Of a stretch of DNA of 64,000 nt, positions 1 through 8,729 are shown in pieces. The translations under genes were made by a program, and so were the position numbers. Each line of letters starts with the position of its first letter. Position 1 is the first letter of the stretch. The stretch is from an uncultured Roseobacter sp. (GTDB lineage Bacteria > Pseudomonadota > Alphaproteobacteria > Rhodobacterales > Rhodobacteraceae): the NCBI RefSeq assembly GCF_947488185.1, contig NZ_CANKYM010000001.1, positions 1,103,501-1,167,500 on the forward strand, given 5' to 3'. Under the pieces are notes generated by a model. That model did no database searches. It had not been told where the DNA came from and worked only from the letters and a program-made list of their open reading frames with translations.

Positions 1-742
1 TGTCGTAATCCTTGATCCCATCCCAGCGGGTCATCGACCCCATGATCGGAAAGGCGTCTGCCGCCATCATCTCGTAAAACAGAATGCGCCGCGCGCGGTC
101 AGAGGTATTCAGCGCCGAGCCATGCACGATGCGCCCATGATGGATGCTGATCGATCCCGCGGGGCCGGTCAGTTCCACCGCGTCCTTCGGGTCGAGCCCG
201 TTTTCTTCCGGCAGCATCGCGCCCGCAAAGACACCGTCCACGTGGTGGTCATAGACCGGCCCTCTGTGCGAGCCGGGGTAGACCATCAGCGGGCCATTTT
301 CGCTGGCCATATCGTCGATCAACACGCCAATGGCGAGGATGTCGTCATTCGTGTGCGGGTAGAACGCATAGTCCTGGTGCCATTCGACGGCGGCGCCATA
401 GCCTGCCGATTTCATGTTCAGCTTGGTCGTGTGCAGCCGCAGATCAGGCCCGGCCAGATCGCGCGCTGGGGCGAGGATGTGATCGGAATACATCAGCTCC
501 CGCATGACATCCGAGATCAGATGCGGCAGCTTGATCCGCCGCAGGCGGGGTGCGTCAGGCCGGTGGCTGTCTTCCAGATCGAGCCGGTCGTTGCTGGCGG
601 TCATCCCGCGTGCTTCCTCCTCGAACCTTGCGATTTCGGCGTGGATACGGGCGAGCCATGCCGCAGGGATCTGGTTCTCCAGAACGAGATACCCTTGCTC
701 CTGATAGAGCGCGATCTGATCGGGGGAGAGCACTTCAGGCAT
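1..742 (-). CDS. Phytanoyl-CoA dioxygenase (PhyH) family protein, C-terminus outside window
   Basis: The reading frame starts with ATG at 742 and is still open at base 1, giving 247 residues. It belongs to the Fe(II)/2-oxoglutarate oxygenase PhyH family: the metal-binding WHQD motif provides His122 and Asp124, and HHGRIVHGS provides a distal His near 207, with Arg residues near 217-219 that could hold 2-oxoglutarate. PhyH enzymes hydroxylate unactivated C-H bonds of acyl-CoAs, osmolytes or other small molecules; the substrate here is unknown. Its start overlaps the end of the Gfo/Idh gene, so it is the last visible gene of the leftward TRAP/sugar-acid operon. Family assignment is firm; the role is inferred only from context. 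Confidence 0.85.
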   Translation of the reverse strand, partial: MPEVLSPDQIALYQEQGYLVLENQIPAAWLARIHAEIARFEEEARGMTASNDRLDLEDSHRPDAPRLRRIKLPHLISDVMRELMYSDHILAPARDLAGPDLRLHTTKLNMKSAGYGAAVEWHQDYAFYPHTNDDILAIGVLIDDMASENGPLMVYPGSHRGPVYDHHVDGVFAGAMLPEENGLDPKDAVELTGPAGSISIHHGRIVHGSALNTSDRARRILFYEMMAADAFPIMGSMTRWDGIKDYD

Positions 743-1757
743 AGGCTGCCCCTTCCACTGTGTCGGTCAGCTGGGTTTCGATCTGCAGGGCGATATCGAG
801 GGTGCGCGTGGCATCGGCGACATCAATGAGGGGCGTGGCCCCGTCGATCACGTCGAGAAAGTGGTCAAGCTGCGCCTCAAGCGGTGCCCGTGCGTTCTCC
901 GCCTTCTGAAGGGGAACCCTTTGTGCCGGTTGGCTCCATTCCGTGCCAGACCAGAGGGTCATCGACGGGAAGCTGATCGCCCCTTCCGTGCCCATGATCC
1001 ACATCATGTCTTGCCCGGTGGTGCCGATGTTCGGGTTCTCCCCTGTGCCCGCTTCGAACCCCCAGGGGCTGGGGCTGGTGTCGGCAAAGCTGATGGTGCC
1101 GGTGGCGCCATTCTCAAAGACTAGCGCCACAGCCCCGCTTTCAATGCGGTTCCGTCCGCGCAACCCCGCACCACGCAGGGCGGTAACAGCCGCAATCTCG
1201 CCCACGACAAACCTCAGGATATCTATGTCATGTACCAGATTGATCATCACGGGACTGCCGCCTGCGGCCCGCCAGTTCCCGGCGAAATAGTCATCCGGTT
1301 TGCGCATCGCCCAGATCAGGTTGGCGCAGACCACCCTGCCGATAGTGTCCTCCGCGATCATGGCTTTGAGCTGTTGCACGGCGGCATGATACCGGCGGTG
1401 ATGTCCGACAAGAGAGCCGACACCGGCGCGCGCCACCGCATCGCGCAGGGCGCGCGCGCCGGTCAGATCGCCTGCAACCGGCTTTTCGATCAGCATATGC
1501 CAGCCGCGTTTGGCGGCGTAGCCCCCGTGACGGGCGTGCAGGTCCGTGGGTGTTGCGATGATGACGCCGTCCACTGGGTCCGCCACCTCCGCCATATCGG
1601 CAAAGCGTGGGACATCCGGCGCAAGAGACATGTCCGGATCGGCCAGCCCGACGAGGTGGCAGCCCGGATGAGCCTGCACCGCCCCAACATGCCGAATGCC
1701 GATCAGACCTCCCCCCACGACAAGGATGCGTTTCACATCACCGCCCCGATTTGCCAA
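735..1757 (-). CDS. Gfo/Idh/MocA family NAD(P)-dependent oxidoreductase
   Basis: The protein has an N-terminal Rossmann fold (ILVVGGGLIGIRH), then the family EKP motif (MLIEKPVAGD), in which the lysine is the usual catalytic residue, and a C-terminal Gfo/Idh alpha/beta domain. Such enzymes oxidise or epimerise sugars, inositols and sugar acids with NAD(P). The longest start is ATG at 1757, overlapping the upstream gene by 25 bases. A GTG at 1736 would give a 4-base GTGA overlap and begin directly at VKRILVVGGG, so it is an equally good or better start. The gene lies between the altronate-dehydratase homologue and a PhyH oxygenase, suggesting action on the same imported polyhydroxy acid. Confidence 0.88.
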   Translation of the reverse strand: MANRGGDVKRILVVGGGLIGIRHVGAVQAHPGCHLVGLADPDMSLAPDVPRFADMAEVADPVDGVIIATPTDLHARHGGYAAKRGWHMLIEKPVAGDLTGARALRDAVARAGVGSLVGHHRRYHAAVQQLKAMIAEDTIGRVVCANLIWAMRKPDDYFAGNWRAAGGSPVMINLVHDIDILRFVVGEIAAVTALRGAGLRGRNRIESGAVALVFENGATGTISFADTSPSPWGFEAGTGENPNIGTTGQDMMWIMGTEGAISFPSMTLWSGTEWSQPAQRVPLQKAENARAPLEAQLDHFLDVIDGATPLIDVADATRTLDIALQIETQLTDTVEGAAYA

Positions 1758-3241
1758 GGCACGAATTCGTAATCCCCAAGGCCCTGCGCTTCGGACTTGG
1801 TCATCTCACCACTGGCGACCTTCAGGAAGAGATTGTAGATTTCGCGGCCCTTCTCCTCGACCGTGGTGCCTTCGGAGAGGATCGTGCCCGCATTCACATC
1901 CATATCTTCCGCCATGCGCTGGGCCATCTGCGAGTTTGTCGCCACCTTGATCGTCGGGCTGGGTTTTGAGCCAAAGGCGGAGCCGCGCCCGGTGGTGAAA
2001 CACACCAGATTGCAGCCCCCGGCGATCTGGCCGGTGACGCTGGCCGGATCATAGCCGGGGCTGTCCATGAAGGTGAACCCGCGGGCGCGCACTGGTTCGG
2101 CATATTTGTAGACACCCATCAGGGGGCTTGTGCCGCCCTTGGCCGCGGCGCCCAGCGATTTTTCGAGGATGGTGGTCAGCCCGCCCGCCTTGTTGCCAGG
2201 CGACGGGTTGTTGTCCATCGATCCGAGGTTGCGTGCGGTGTAATCCTCCCACCACTTGATGAGGTCTACCAGTTTCTCGCCCGTCGCCCGATCCGTTGCG
2301 CGACGCGTCAGCAGATGCTCTGCACCATAAATCTCCGGCGTTTCCGCCAGCACCCCGGTGCCGCCTTGAGCTGCCAGCAGATCGCAGGCGTAGCCAAGCG
2401 CCGGGTTGGCGGTGATCCCCGACCAGGCATCAGATCCGCCGCATTGCAGGGCCACCATCAGGTCAGAGGCCGGACAGGGCTCTCGCGTGGCCTGATTGGC
2501 AATGGGCAACATGGCCTCGATCTTCGCGATGCCCAACTCGATTGTTTTGCGCAATCCCGCGACCGACTGAATGTTAATCACCTGAAAGGTGGGCCCCTGT
2601 TTCAGGCCGTAAGCCTCCAGCAACCAGTCGATCTGGTTCATCTCGCAGCCCAGGCCGACCATCAGCACGCCCGCATGGTTGGGGTGGCGCGCGTATCCCC
2701 ACATCACGCGTTGCAGCGCTTCAAAGCCATCCCCGGAATCGGCCATGCCGCAGCCAGTGCCATGCACAAAAGCCACCACACCGTCGACGTTGGGATAGTC
2801 GGCCAGCACCTCGGGCGTGAAATGCGCGGCGATCATCCGCGCGGCGGTGGCAGAACAATTCACCGAGGTGACAATGGCGATATAGTTGCGCGTGCCGACC
2901 TGACCGTTTTCCCGCCGATACCCCATGAAACTGTCGCGCTGGTCTTCGGGAACGGGCGTGACCGGGCGCAGGTCGGTGGCATAGTCGTAATCCGCGTCGG
3001 TGTTACGAAATTCGACATTCTGCGTGTGCACATGATCGCCCGCCGCAATGTCATCCGCCGCGTAGCCGATCACCTGCGCGTATTTGCGAATGGCCTCCCC
3101 CTTGGCGATGTCCTGGGTTGCGATCTTGTGCCCTGAAGGGATGAGCGCGCGGGTTGTGGTGCTTTCGACGGCCACGCCGACCTCCAGAGCGCGGGTGGCG
3201 GTCACAACGTTATCGGCGGGATCAAGACGGACAATGTCCAT
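1733..3241 (-). CDS. uxaA: UxaA family altronate/galactarate-type dehydratase
   Basis: The 502-residue protein has an N-terminal SAF domain (about residues 1-80) fused to the UxaA catalytic region, which opens with the typical GQVGTRNYIAIVTSVNCSAT segment; this is the full-length one-chain architecture. Family members are iron-dependent dehydratases converting D-altronate or galactarate to a 2-keto-3-deoxy acid. The start has a good GAGGAG ribosome-binding site six bases upstream. It sits in the leftward operon between a PhyH oxygenase and a Gfo/Idh oxidoreductase. Altronate is the default substrate, but the absence of uxaB/uxaC-type genes nearby means another aldonate is possible. Confidence 0.85.
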   Translation of the reverse strand: MDIVRLDPADNVVTATRALEVGVAVESTTTRALIPSGHKIATQDIAKGEAIRKYAQVIGYAADDIAAGDHVHTQNVEFRNTDADYDYATDLRPVTPVPEDQRDSFMGYRRENGQVGTRNYIAIVTSVNCSATAARMIAAHFTPEVLADYPNVDGVVAFVHGTGCGMADSGDGFEALQRVMWGYARHPNHAGVLMVGLGCEMNQIDWLLEAYGLKQGPTFQVINIQSVAGLRKTIELGIAKIEAMLPIANQATREPCPASDLMVALQCGGSDAWSGITANPALGYACDLLAAQGGTGVLAETPEIYGAEHLLTRRATDRATGEKLVDLIKWWEDYTARNLGSMDNNPSPGNKAGGLTTILEKSLGAAAKGGTSPLMGVYKYAEPVRARGFTFMDSPGYDPASVTGQIAGGCNLVCFTTGRGSAFGSKPSPTIKVATNSQMAQRMAEDMDVNAGTILSEGTTVEEKGREIYNLFLKVASGEMTKSEAQGLGDYEFVPWQIGAVM

Positions 3242-3250
3242 GACAGCTCC

Positions 3251-4198
3251 TCAGGCGCAGAAGGGGGCATCGCTTTGCCAGCGATGGATCGGGATATGAG
3301 CCCCGCCGGCAAGGTCTGCCCGGGCCTCTTCCCACATCTGCCGCCATGTGCGCCAGTCGGTCAAGGCCGTCTCCGGCTGGGCGGCGCTGCGGGCGACGAA
3401 ATCGGGAAAATGCGCGCGGCCGGTGGGTTGGCCGGTTACATTGTAGCGCAGATCAAAGGACCAGCGGAAGGCATCGGTGCCATTGGGCAGCGAGGCATGC
3501 GGCGTGAGTGGATGCAGCAGCACGATGCCCCCTGCGCGGACGGGCAGGGGCAGGGCCTGCGCGGGGTCGATGAACCCATCAGCGATGGCCGTCTGGGTCT
3601 TTGGGCAATGCGGCAGCATGGTGTCGGGGGTGCCGGGCATCACCTGCAGGCAGCCGTTTTCCTCCGTCGCGTCCGTCATGGCGATCCATACGGTGACCAT
3701 CTCCGTCTGGTCGGCCTCTTCCAGACCAACGCCACGATCCTGATGCCAGTCCGTCTGGGTGACATGGGCGCGGATTTCATTTTCCTGAAGCGCGGGGCGG
3801 GGCGGTTTGATCCGCACATGCTGGATCGGATTTGACGTGATCTCCGGCCCGATCAGGGCTTCGACAACGTCGAGAATGGCAGGGCATGTCACCAGGTCGA
3901 AAACGGCAGGGCCGAAATGCATCGGTGTATCCGGGGTGACTTCATCCCCGGGCAAGTTGATGTCCATGGGCTGGAACCAGTCACATCCGGCCTCATAGGC
4001 CGTCAGCAGTTTTTGCCAGAAATCCTGCTGCACGACCTCCTGCGGCAGCAGGCCGTCTGCAACCCAACCCTCGCACAGGCTGTCCAGCAGCGCGGCATAT
4101 TCGCCTTCAACCTGTGCCCTGATCTCCGCTGGCACCACGTCTTCCAGCACCAGATAGCCATCGGTGGCAAAGGCACGACGTTGGGCATAGGTCAGCAT
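3251..4198 (-). CDS. Phytanoyl-CoA dioxygenase (PhyH) family protein
   Basis: This 315-residue protein is a second PhyH-type Fe(II)/2-oxoglutarate oxygenase. The iron facial triad is visible as His152 and Asp154 in TDWHQDRG and a distal His234 in LTPHAS, with Arg245 or Arg251 available for 2-oxoglutarate. It starts nine bases after the dctM stop, with a GAGG ribosome-binding site, and ends ten bases before the uxaA homologue, so it is in the TRAP operon. It is clearly diverged from the other PhyH protein at the left edge, so the two probably do different jobs rather than being a recent duplication. The substrate is unknown. Confidence 0.88.
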   Translation of the reverse strand: MLTYAQRRAFATDGYLVLEDVVPAEIRAQVEGEYAALLDSLCEGWVADGLLPQEVVQQDFWQKLLTAYEAGCDWFQPMDINLPGDEVTPDTPMHFGPAVFDLVTCPAILDVVEALIGPEITSNPIQHVRIKPPRPALQENEIRAHVTQTDWHQDRGVGLEEADQTEMVTVWIAMTDATEENGCLQVMPGTPDTMLPHCPKTQTAIADGFIDPAQALPLPVRAGGIVLLHPLTPHASLPNGTDAFRWSFDLRYNVTGQPTGRAHFPDFVARSAAQPETALTDWRTWRQMWEEARADLAGGAHIPIHRWQSDAPFCA

Positions 4199-4208
4199 TT
4201 TACATTCC

Positions 4209-5834
4209 TCAGGGTAAGAGCAATGAAACGATCGGGGGCCAGATCAGCAGTACCGACAGGGCACAAAGCTGGATACCGATGAAAGGCAGGAACCCCTTGA
4301 AGATATCCGTCAGGCTGATGTGCGGCGGCGCCACGGATTTCAGGTAGAAGGCTGCAGGGCCAAAGGGCGGGCTCAGGAAGCTCACCTGCATGTTCATACA
4401 GAAGACCACACCGAACCAGATCGCGACATGGCGGGGGTTCAGCTCGCCGAAGACACCGATTTCCTCGATGGGCAGGCGCTGCACAATGGGCAGGAACACA
4501 GGGATGATCAGCAGCACGATGCCGACCCAATCCATGAAGGCCCCCATGAAGAGCAGGATCAGCATCATCGCGAGGATGATCCCCATGGTCGGCAGGTCAG
4601 AGCCGACGATGAAATCGGCCACATAGACCGGACCGCCCGCGATGGTATAGGCGCCCGCAAGCGCTGCTGCGCCGATGGTCACCCAGATGATGGTTCCGGT
4701 GGATTTCAACGTGCGCATGAGGCTGTCCCAGACCAGCTCGAAAGAGGCTTCTCCCCGGCAGATGGCGATCACCAGAACGGCCAGTGCGCCCATGCCCGCC
4801 GCTTCGGTAATGCCGGTGATACCGCCGTAAATCGAGCCCATGACAACGCCGATGACGACGATGGGGGGCACAAGACCCTTGCCCATCGACCAGCCCAAGG
4901 CCGTGCGCGCCTTGCCCAGAACCGCGAACATCATCACGAAAGACAGCGCCACGGCGCCACCGAACCACGGCAACCAGTCGGCGGTGCCATAGGCGATGGC
5001 GGCCCCGGTATTGCCTGCGTTCTGGCCGGAGAGCTCAAAGAAAAGGGCCCGCAGGAAGAGTGCCGTGCCAAAGCCGGCAATCAGGACACAAAGGAAGGCG
5101 AGAAAGAGTTTGGCTTTCTCCATGCCATAGGGCTCGCCCTCAACAGGGTCGGGCAGCGGCGCATCCTGAGGGCGCAGCTGGGTGCGGATGATGATGTAGA
5201 GGATGATGAAACTGGCCAGCATGAAGCCGGGCAGGAAGGAGGCGGTGAAGAGCGCCTTGATCGAGGTTTCCGTGATCAGCCCGTAGATGATCAGCACGAT
5301 AGACGGCGGGATCATCGTCCCCAGCGAGCCTGAGGCACAGATGGTGCCGATGGCAAGGTTCTGGCTGTAGCCGAGACGCAGCATCTGTGGCAGGGCGATC
5401 AGACCCAGCAGCACCACTTCGCCGCCAATGATGCCGGACATCGCGGCCATGATCACCGCCATGATCGAGGTCACGATGGCGATGCCGCCACGGGTGCGGT
5501 TCAGCCAGACGTTCAGCGAGGAGTACATATCCTTGGCAATGCCCGATCGTTCCAGCAAGGCCGCCATAAAGATGAAAAGCGGGATGGATATGAGGACATA
5601 GTCCGTTAAGAGCCCATATATTTTCTGCGCGAGAATGTTGAGCGGCCCCGCACCGGGCCTGCCGGTTAAAATGCCGTCGCCAAAGGTCCAGGGTGCGGTC
5701 AGCAGCGCCGGTTCGAACTTCATCACCAGCACGAGCACGGCGAGGATGGCAGAGGCAAAGCCCAGCGGCATGCCGATGGCCAGCAAAAGGATCAGGCCCA
5801 GCATGAGGACCAGTGAAATTGTACCGATATCCAT
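4209..5834 (-). CDS. dctM: TRAP transporter large permease subunit (DctM family)
   Basis: This is the membrane subunit that carries out Na+-coupled solute import in TRAP transporters. The frame extends upstream, but the real start is ATG at 5834 (MDIGTISLVLM), which overlaps the dctQ stop by one base; the upstream extension is Arg-rich and not protein-like. Many hydrophobic helices are present, with family segments such as ASGSLGTMIPPSIVLIIYG. At 541 residues it is longer than the usual roughly 430. The extra length is an inserted stretch, roughly residues 230-330, with additional hydrophobic helices, as in the longer DctM subgroup. It acts with the DctQ and DctP genes just upstream. Confidence 0.92.
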   Translation of the reverse strand: MDIGTISLVLMLGLILLLAIGMPLGFASAILAVLVLVMKFEPALLTAPWTFGDGILTGRPGAGPLNILAQKIYGLLTDYVLISIPLFIFMAALLERSGIAKDMYSSLNVWLNRTRGGIAIVTSIMAVIMAAMSGIIGGEVVLLGLIALPQMLRLGYSQNLAIGTICASGSLGTMIPPSIVLIIYGLITETSIKALFTASFLPGFMLASFIILYIIIRTQLRPQDAPLPDPVEGEPYGMEKAKLFLAFLCVLIAGFGTALFLRALFFELSGQNAGNTGAAIAYGTADWLPWFGGAVALSFVMMFAVLGKARTALGWSMGKGLVPPIVVIGVVMGSIYGGITGITEAAGMGALAVLVIAICRGEASFELVWDSLMRTLKSTGTIIWVTIGAAALAGAYTIAGGPVYVADFIVGSDLPTMGIILAMMLILLFMGAFMDWVGIVLLIIPVFLPIVQRLPIEEIGVFGELNPRHVAIWFGVVFCMNMQVSFLSPPFGPAAFYLKSVAPPHISLTDIFKGFLPFIGIQLCALSVLLIWPPIVSLLLP

Positions 5835-6733
5835 CAGTTGGATCCTTTGGACTGAATGCTGCCGCGTGTGACGTCGAGGTCGCCGGTGCCGTCCGCGCCG
5901 ACGGCAGCCTTGATCCGCTCCAACTCGTCCTGGTCGATGTCGTCGGCAGCGGTATGGATCACCGGCTCGGCGTTCCAATCGGAGACCAGATTGACAACGG
6001 CCTGAAAAGCCACAAGCACGATCACCAGCAAGACCATGGGTTTCAGCGTGGCAGGAATGGGCGGGTCAAAGGCGGTTCCGAATGTTTCCCACCGGTAAAA
6101 CTTGTCGAAGGCCTCGCCGTAGCCTCCATAGACGAGGAAGAAGGCGAAGGTCACGATCAGCAGCGTAGAGATGCAGTCGCAAGTGCGCTGCAAGGCGCGG
6201 GGCAGCATGTCATAGAGCAGGAAGATGCGGATGTGGCTGCGTTGCTGCATGGCGTAGAGCCCGGCGCAGAGGAACACAAACCCGGCGAGCCAGAGCGAGA
6301 GTTCATTGGCCCAGAGGGTTGGCGCCTCGAAGACATAACGCAACACAACCTCGTAAATCATCACAGAGCAGAGCAGGACAATCAGCATCATGGTCAGCCG
6401 CCCGATGAAAACGGCAAGGCGGTCCAGCGGCCGCCAGCTTTCAAATTCCATGGGCGCGCGGCGGACGGTGCGCACACCGATGAAGCCGAAGATCGGCAAG
6501 AGCAGTAGCGTGATCCAATCCACCATGTCGGCGTAACCGCCAAAAAGTCCACCCATTTCGGGCGTCACGTCGATGCGCCCGAAAAGCGCGCTGAGCTTGT
6601 CAAATTGCGATGGGTCCTCGGGGGGAAACCACGAGAGCGTAAAGGCGGGAAGATGCCATGTCAGCCACGCAGCGCAGACGATGAAGGCGAGCGGTATAAG
6701 CCATTCGATAAGGCTTCCGGATTTTTCCTGCAT
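5834..6733 (-). CDS. dctQ: TRAP transporter small permease subunit (DctQ family)
   Basis: This is the small membrane subunit partnering DctM. It has several hydrophobic helices, including an N-terminal one near residues 10-30 and four in the core with the family-like VVLRYVFEAPTLWANELSLW segment. At 299 residues it is clearly longer than the usual 160-200. It carries an extra N-terminal helical region and an acidic, soluble C-terminal tail of about 45 residues. Its stop overlaps the dctM start by one base (TGATG), indicating translational coupling. The gene lies downstream of dctP and its terminator, so QM expression is probably a fraction of dctP expression. Confidence 0.88.
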   Translation of the reverse strand: MQEKSGSLIEWLIPLAFIVCAAWLTWHLPAFTLSWFPPEDPSQFDKLSALFGRIDVTPEMGGLFGGYADMVDWITLLLLPIFGFIGVRTVRRAPMEFESWRPLDRLAVFIGRLTMMLIVLLCSVMIYEVVLRYVFEAPTLWANELSLWLAGFVFLCAGLYAMQQRSHIRIFLLYDMLPRALQRTCDCISTLLIVTFAFFLVYGGYGEAFDKFYRWETFGTAFDPPIPATLKPMVLLVIVLVAFQAVVNLVSDWNAEPVIHTAADDIDQDELERIKAAVGADGTGDLDVTRGSIQSKGSN

Positions 6734-6780
6734 GGTTCTCCCCCAGCGGCCGATTGTTGGTGATTGCCCCGGCCAGAGAC

Positions 6781-6811
6781 AAAAAAGACCCCGCCCTTGG
6801 CAGGCGGGGTC
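6781..6811 (-). terminator. Intrinsic terminator/attenuator between dctP and dctQ
   Basis: Reading leftward, a perfect 9-bp stem (GGACCCCGCC-type arm at 6803-6811 pairing with 6787-6795), a 7-base loop and then six T residues follow the dctP stop codon by about 15 bases. This is a canonical Rho-independent terminator inside the operon. It probably allows partial read-through so the abundant periplasmic binding protein is made in excess over the permease. Confidence 0.85.
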
Positions 6812-6826
6812 CGGTTTCAGGCCGGC

Positions 6827-7849
6827 TTACTGCTTGAGGCCGAGCTGCTCCAGATAGGCCAGGTGGCTTTCGACAAGCGCCTTGGCTTCCGGTGTGTCGG
6901 CGAACTCAGGCCATGTGGCCTGTGCTGCTGCACGGAACTTCGCCAGCTCTTCAGGTGCCCACTGCGACAGGGTCACACCTTGCTCACGCAGCTGAGCGGC
7001 CGCTTCGGCGTTCTTCTTCTCGAACGTCAGCGCGGTGCGCAGGGCCAGCGCTTCCATCGCCACCTTCATGATCTTCTGGTGGTGCGCAGGCATCGCGTCG
7101 AACACGGCCTTATTGCACGCCAGGTGATCGGACGGCATCGAGTGAAAGCCGGGGAAGTTGGCATATTTCACGATGTCATAGAGACCCAGACCCACGTTGT
7201 TGGCGAGGCCTGACGCGTCCGCGCCGTCGATGATGCCGGTTTCAAGTGCGGTGAAGATCTCGGTGAAGTCCATCACGATGGGCGAGGCGCCCAGCTTTTC
7301 AAAGATCTTGGTTTCCATGCCGGGGGGCGACCGGAATTTCCAGTCCTTGAAGTCTTCAACCTTGGCAATCGGCTTGGAGGAGGCAAAGCTCTCCTGACCG
7401 TAGACCCACCAGCCGATCAGCTCCATGCCGTATTTGTTATAGAGCGGTGCCGCTGCTTCCCGACCGCCGCCGAAGTAGAGCCAGCTCAGCTGCTGATACG
7501 GCGTGTCGTAGCCGCCCATGATGTCGCCGACGAACTGGAAGGCAGAGTTCTTACCGGTCTGATACCCGCCGCCCGTCATGTCGCAGTCGAGAATGCCCGT
7601 GGATGCGGCATCGAAAGTCTCGACCGATTTTACGACGGATGAAGAATAGAACATCTCCACGACGATCTCGCCGTTCGACATGTCCTGAATGTCCTGCACG
7701 TATTGTGCTGCCAGTTTGCCCGAAACAGTTTCAGGCGCATAATGTGTTTGAATGCGAAGATTGCTTGTCTCTGCCGACGCGGTCAGCGCAGTCGACGCAG
7801 CAAAGGCTGCTACAGCGGCGACCGTGGCCGCCTTTTTCATCATTTTCAT
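6827..7849 (-). CDS. dctP: TRAP transporter substrate-binding protein (DctP family)
   Basis: This periplasmic solute receptor captures the substrate for the DctQM permease. A typical Sec signal peptide covers residues 1-26 (MKMMKK, a hydrophobic Ala-rich core, then ALTASA). The mature part shows DctP features, for example GILDCDMTGGGYQTGKN and an FRSPPGME segment containing the Arg expected to bind a carboxylate in this family. At 340 residues it has normal length. It is the first gene of the leftward operon, divergent from the GntR regulator, and is followed by an intrinsic terminator. The substrate is probably a sugar acid or related organic acid, judging from the downstream dehydratases. 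Confidence 0.93.
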   Translation of the reverse strand: MKMMKKAATVAAVAAFAASTALTASAETSNLRIQTHYAPETVSGKLAAQYVQDIQDMSNGEIVVEMFYSSSVVKSVETFDAASTGILDCDMTGGGYQTGKNSAFQFVGDIMGGYDTPYQQLSWLYFGGGREAAAPLYNKYGMELIGWWVYGQESFASSKPIAKVEDFKDWKFRSPPGMETKIFEKLGASPIVMDFTEIFTALETGIIDGADASGLANNVGLGLYDIVKYANFPGFHSMPSDHLACNKAVFDAMPAHHQKIMKVAMEALALRTALTFEKKNAEAAAQLREQGVTLSQWAPEELAKFRAAAQATWPEFADTPEAKALVESHLAYLEQLGLKQ

Positions 7850-8039
7850 TTTGTCCTCCCAGACGTTGAGCGCGCTAATTTTCGGGACTTGAATGCCCCG
7901 GCGGTGATTACGCTAACGAAACGTTAGGCTGAGGCGGGCGCTTCAAGCAAGAAAATATTTTATTTTCCCAGAATTTCGATATTTTCTTTGATTTTCGAAA
8001 TTTTGAGCGTAACGCTGGAGGGAGACTGGGAGACTTCAC
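7850..8039. promoter_or_regulatory. Divergent dctP / gntR promoter region with three inverted repeats
   Basis: This 190-base region separates the leftward TRAP operon from the rightward GntR gene. It contains CTAACGAAACGTTAG at 7913-7927 (6-bp arms, 3-base centre). It also has AATTTCGA at 7972-7979 inverted against 7995-8002, and AGCGTAACGCT at 8006-8016 (5-bp arms). The first lies inside TACGCTAACGAAA, which recurs exactly at 10622-10634. The last shares the TTACGCT core on the opposite strand. The middle of the region is strikingly AT-rich compared with its surroundings. These are the best candidates for binding sites of the adjacent FCD regulator and for promoter elements. Confidence 0.6.
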
Positions 8040-8729
8040 ATGGCCACGCAGGATGCCGATATTTTTGACGACATGCGTCACCGGCTGATCACGGGCGAGT
8101 TTGGATATGGTACCAAACTGCGCGCGGAAAAGCTACGTCAAGATTACAACTGTTCTGCGAGCACCGTGCGGGAAGTCCTGTTTCGTCTGTCCACCGTCGG
8201 ACTGGTAGATTTTCAGGAGCAGCGTGGATTTAGATCGCCATATCAGTCAGTTGAGCGGCAACATGAGCTGACCCATATGCGTATTTTGCTGGAGACGGAA
8301 GGCGCGTGCCTGTCGATACGTTTGGGGGGCGTCGAGTGGGAATCCCGTCTGACCGCGGCCCACCACAAGTTGTCTCACATCGAAACCCGGGTGCGCTCAT
8401 CGGGCGATCTGATTCCCCTGCTGGGGCTCTGGAGCCGGGCGGAGCAGGAATTCCATGAGACGTTGATCGACGCCTGCGGGTCCGGACTATTAAAGCGTAC
8501 GCATGTGGTAATTTACGAACAGTTTCGGCAACAACTGGTCTCTGCGGAGACAAATTACGGGTATTTTCCGGAGAATATTCGCGAGCATCAGGCGATTCTG
8601 GATGCCGCTTTGCAGCGCAATGAAGACCTGATGCGTGTCTGTGTGAACGACCACCTGGCACGAAATCTGACGCGACCTCTGCCCCGCAAATCCTACCCTG
8701 ATGCCTTCGGTAAATCCTCCGCGATATAG
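8040..8729 (+). CDS. GntR family transcriptional regulator, FadR/FCD subfamily
   Basis: The 229-residue protein has an N-terminal winged helix-turn-helix (about residues 10-70, with the recognition segment CSASTVREVLFRLSTVGLV) and a C-terminal FCD ligand domain (about 75-215). FCD regulators usually repress catabolic operons and are released by an organic-acid or sugar-acid metabolite. It is transcribed divergently from dctP and overlaps the end of the convergent denD-like gene by 37 bases. Its position between two catabolic gene sets, and a 13-bp motif shared by both promoter regions, make it the likely local regulator of the island. The inducer is unknown. Confidence 0.88.
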   Translation: MATQDADIFDDMRHRLITGEFGYGTKLRAEKLRQDYNCSASTVREVLFRLSTVGLVDFQEQRGFRSPYQSVERQHELTHMRILLETEGACLSIRLGGVEWESRLTAAHHKLSHIETRVRSSGDLIPLLGLWSRAEQEFHETLIDACGSGLLKRTHVVIYEQFRQQLVSAETNYGYFPENIREHQAILDAALQRNEDLMRVCVNDHLARNLTRPLPRKSYPDAFGKSSAI

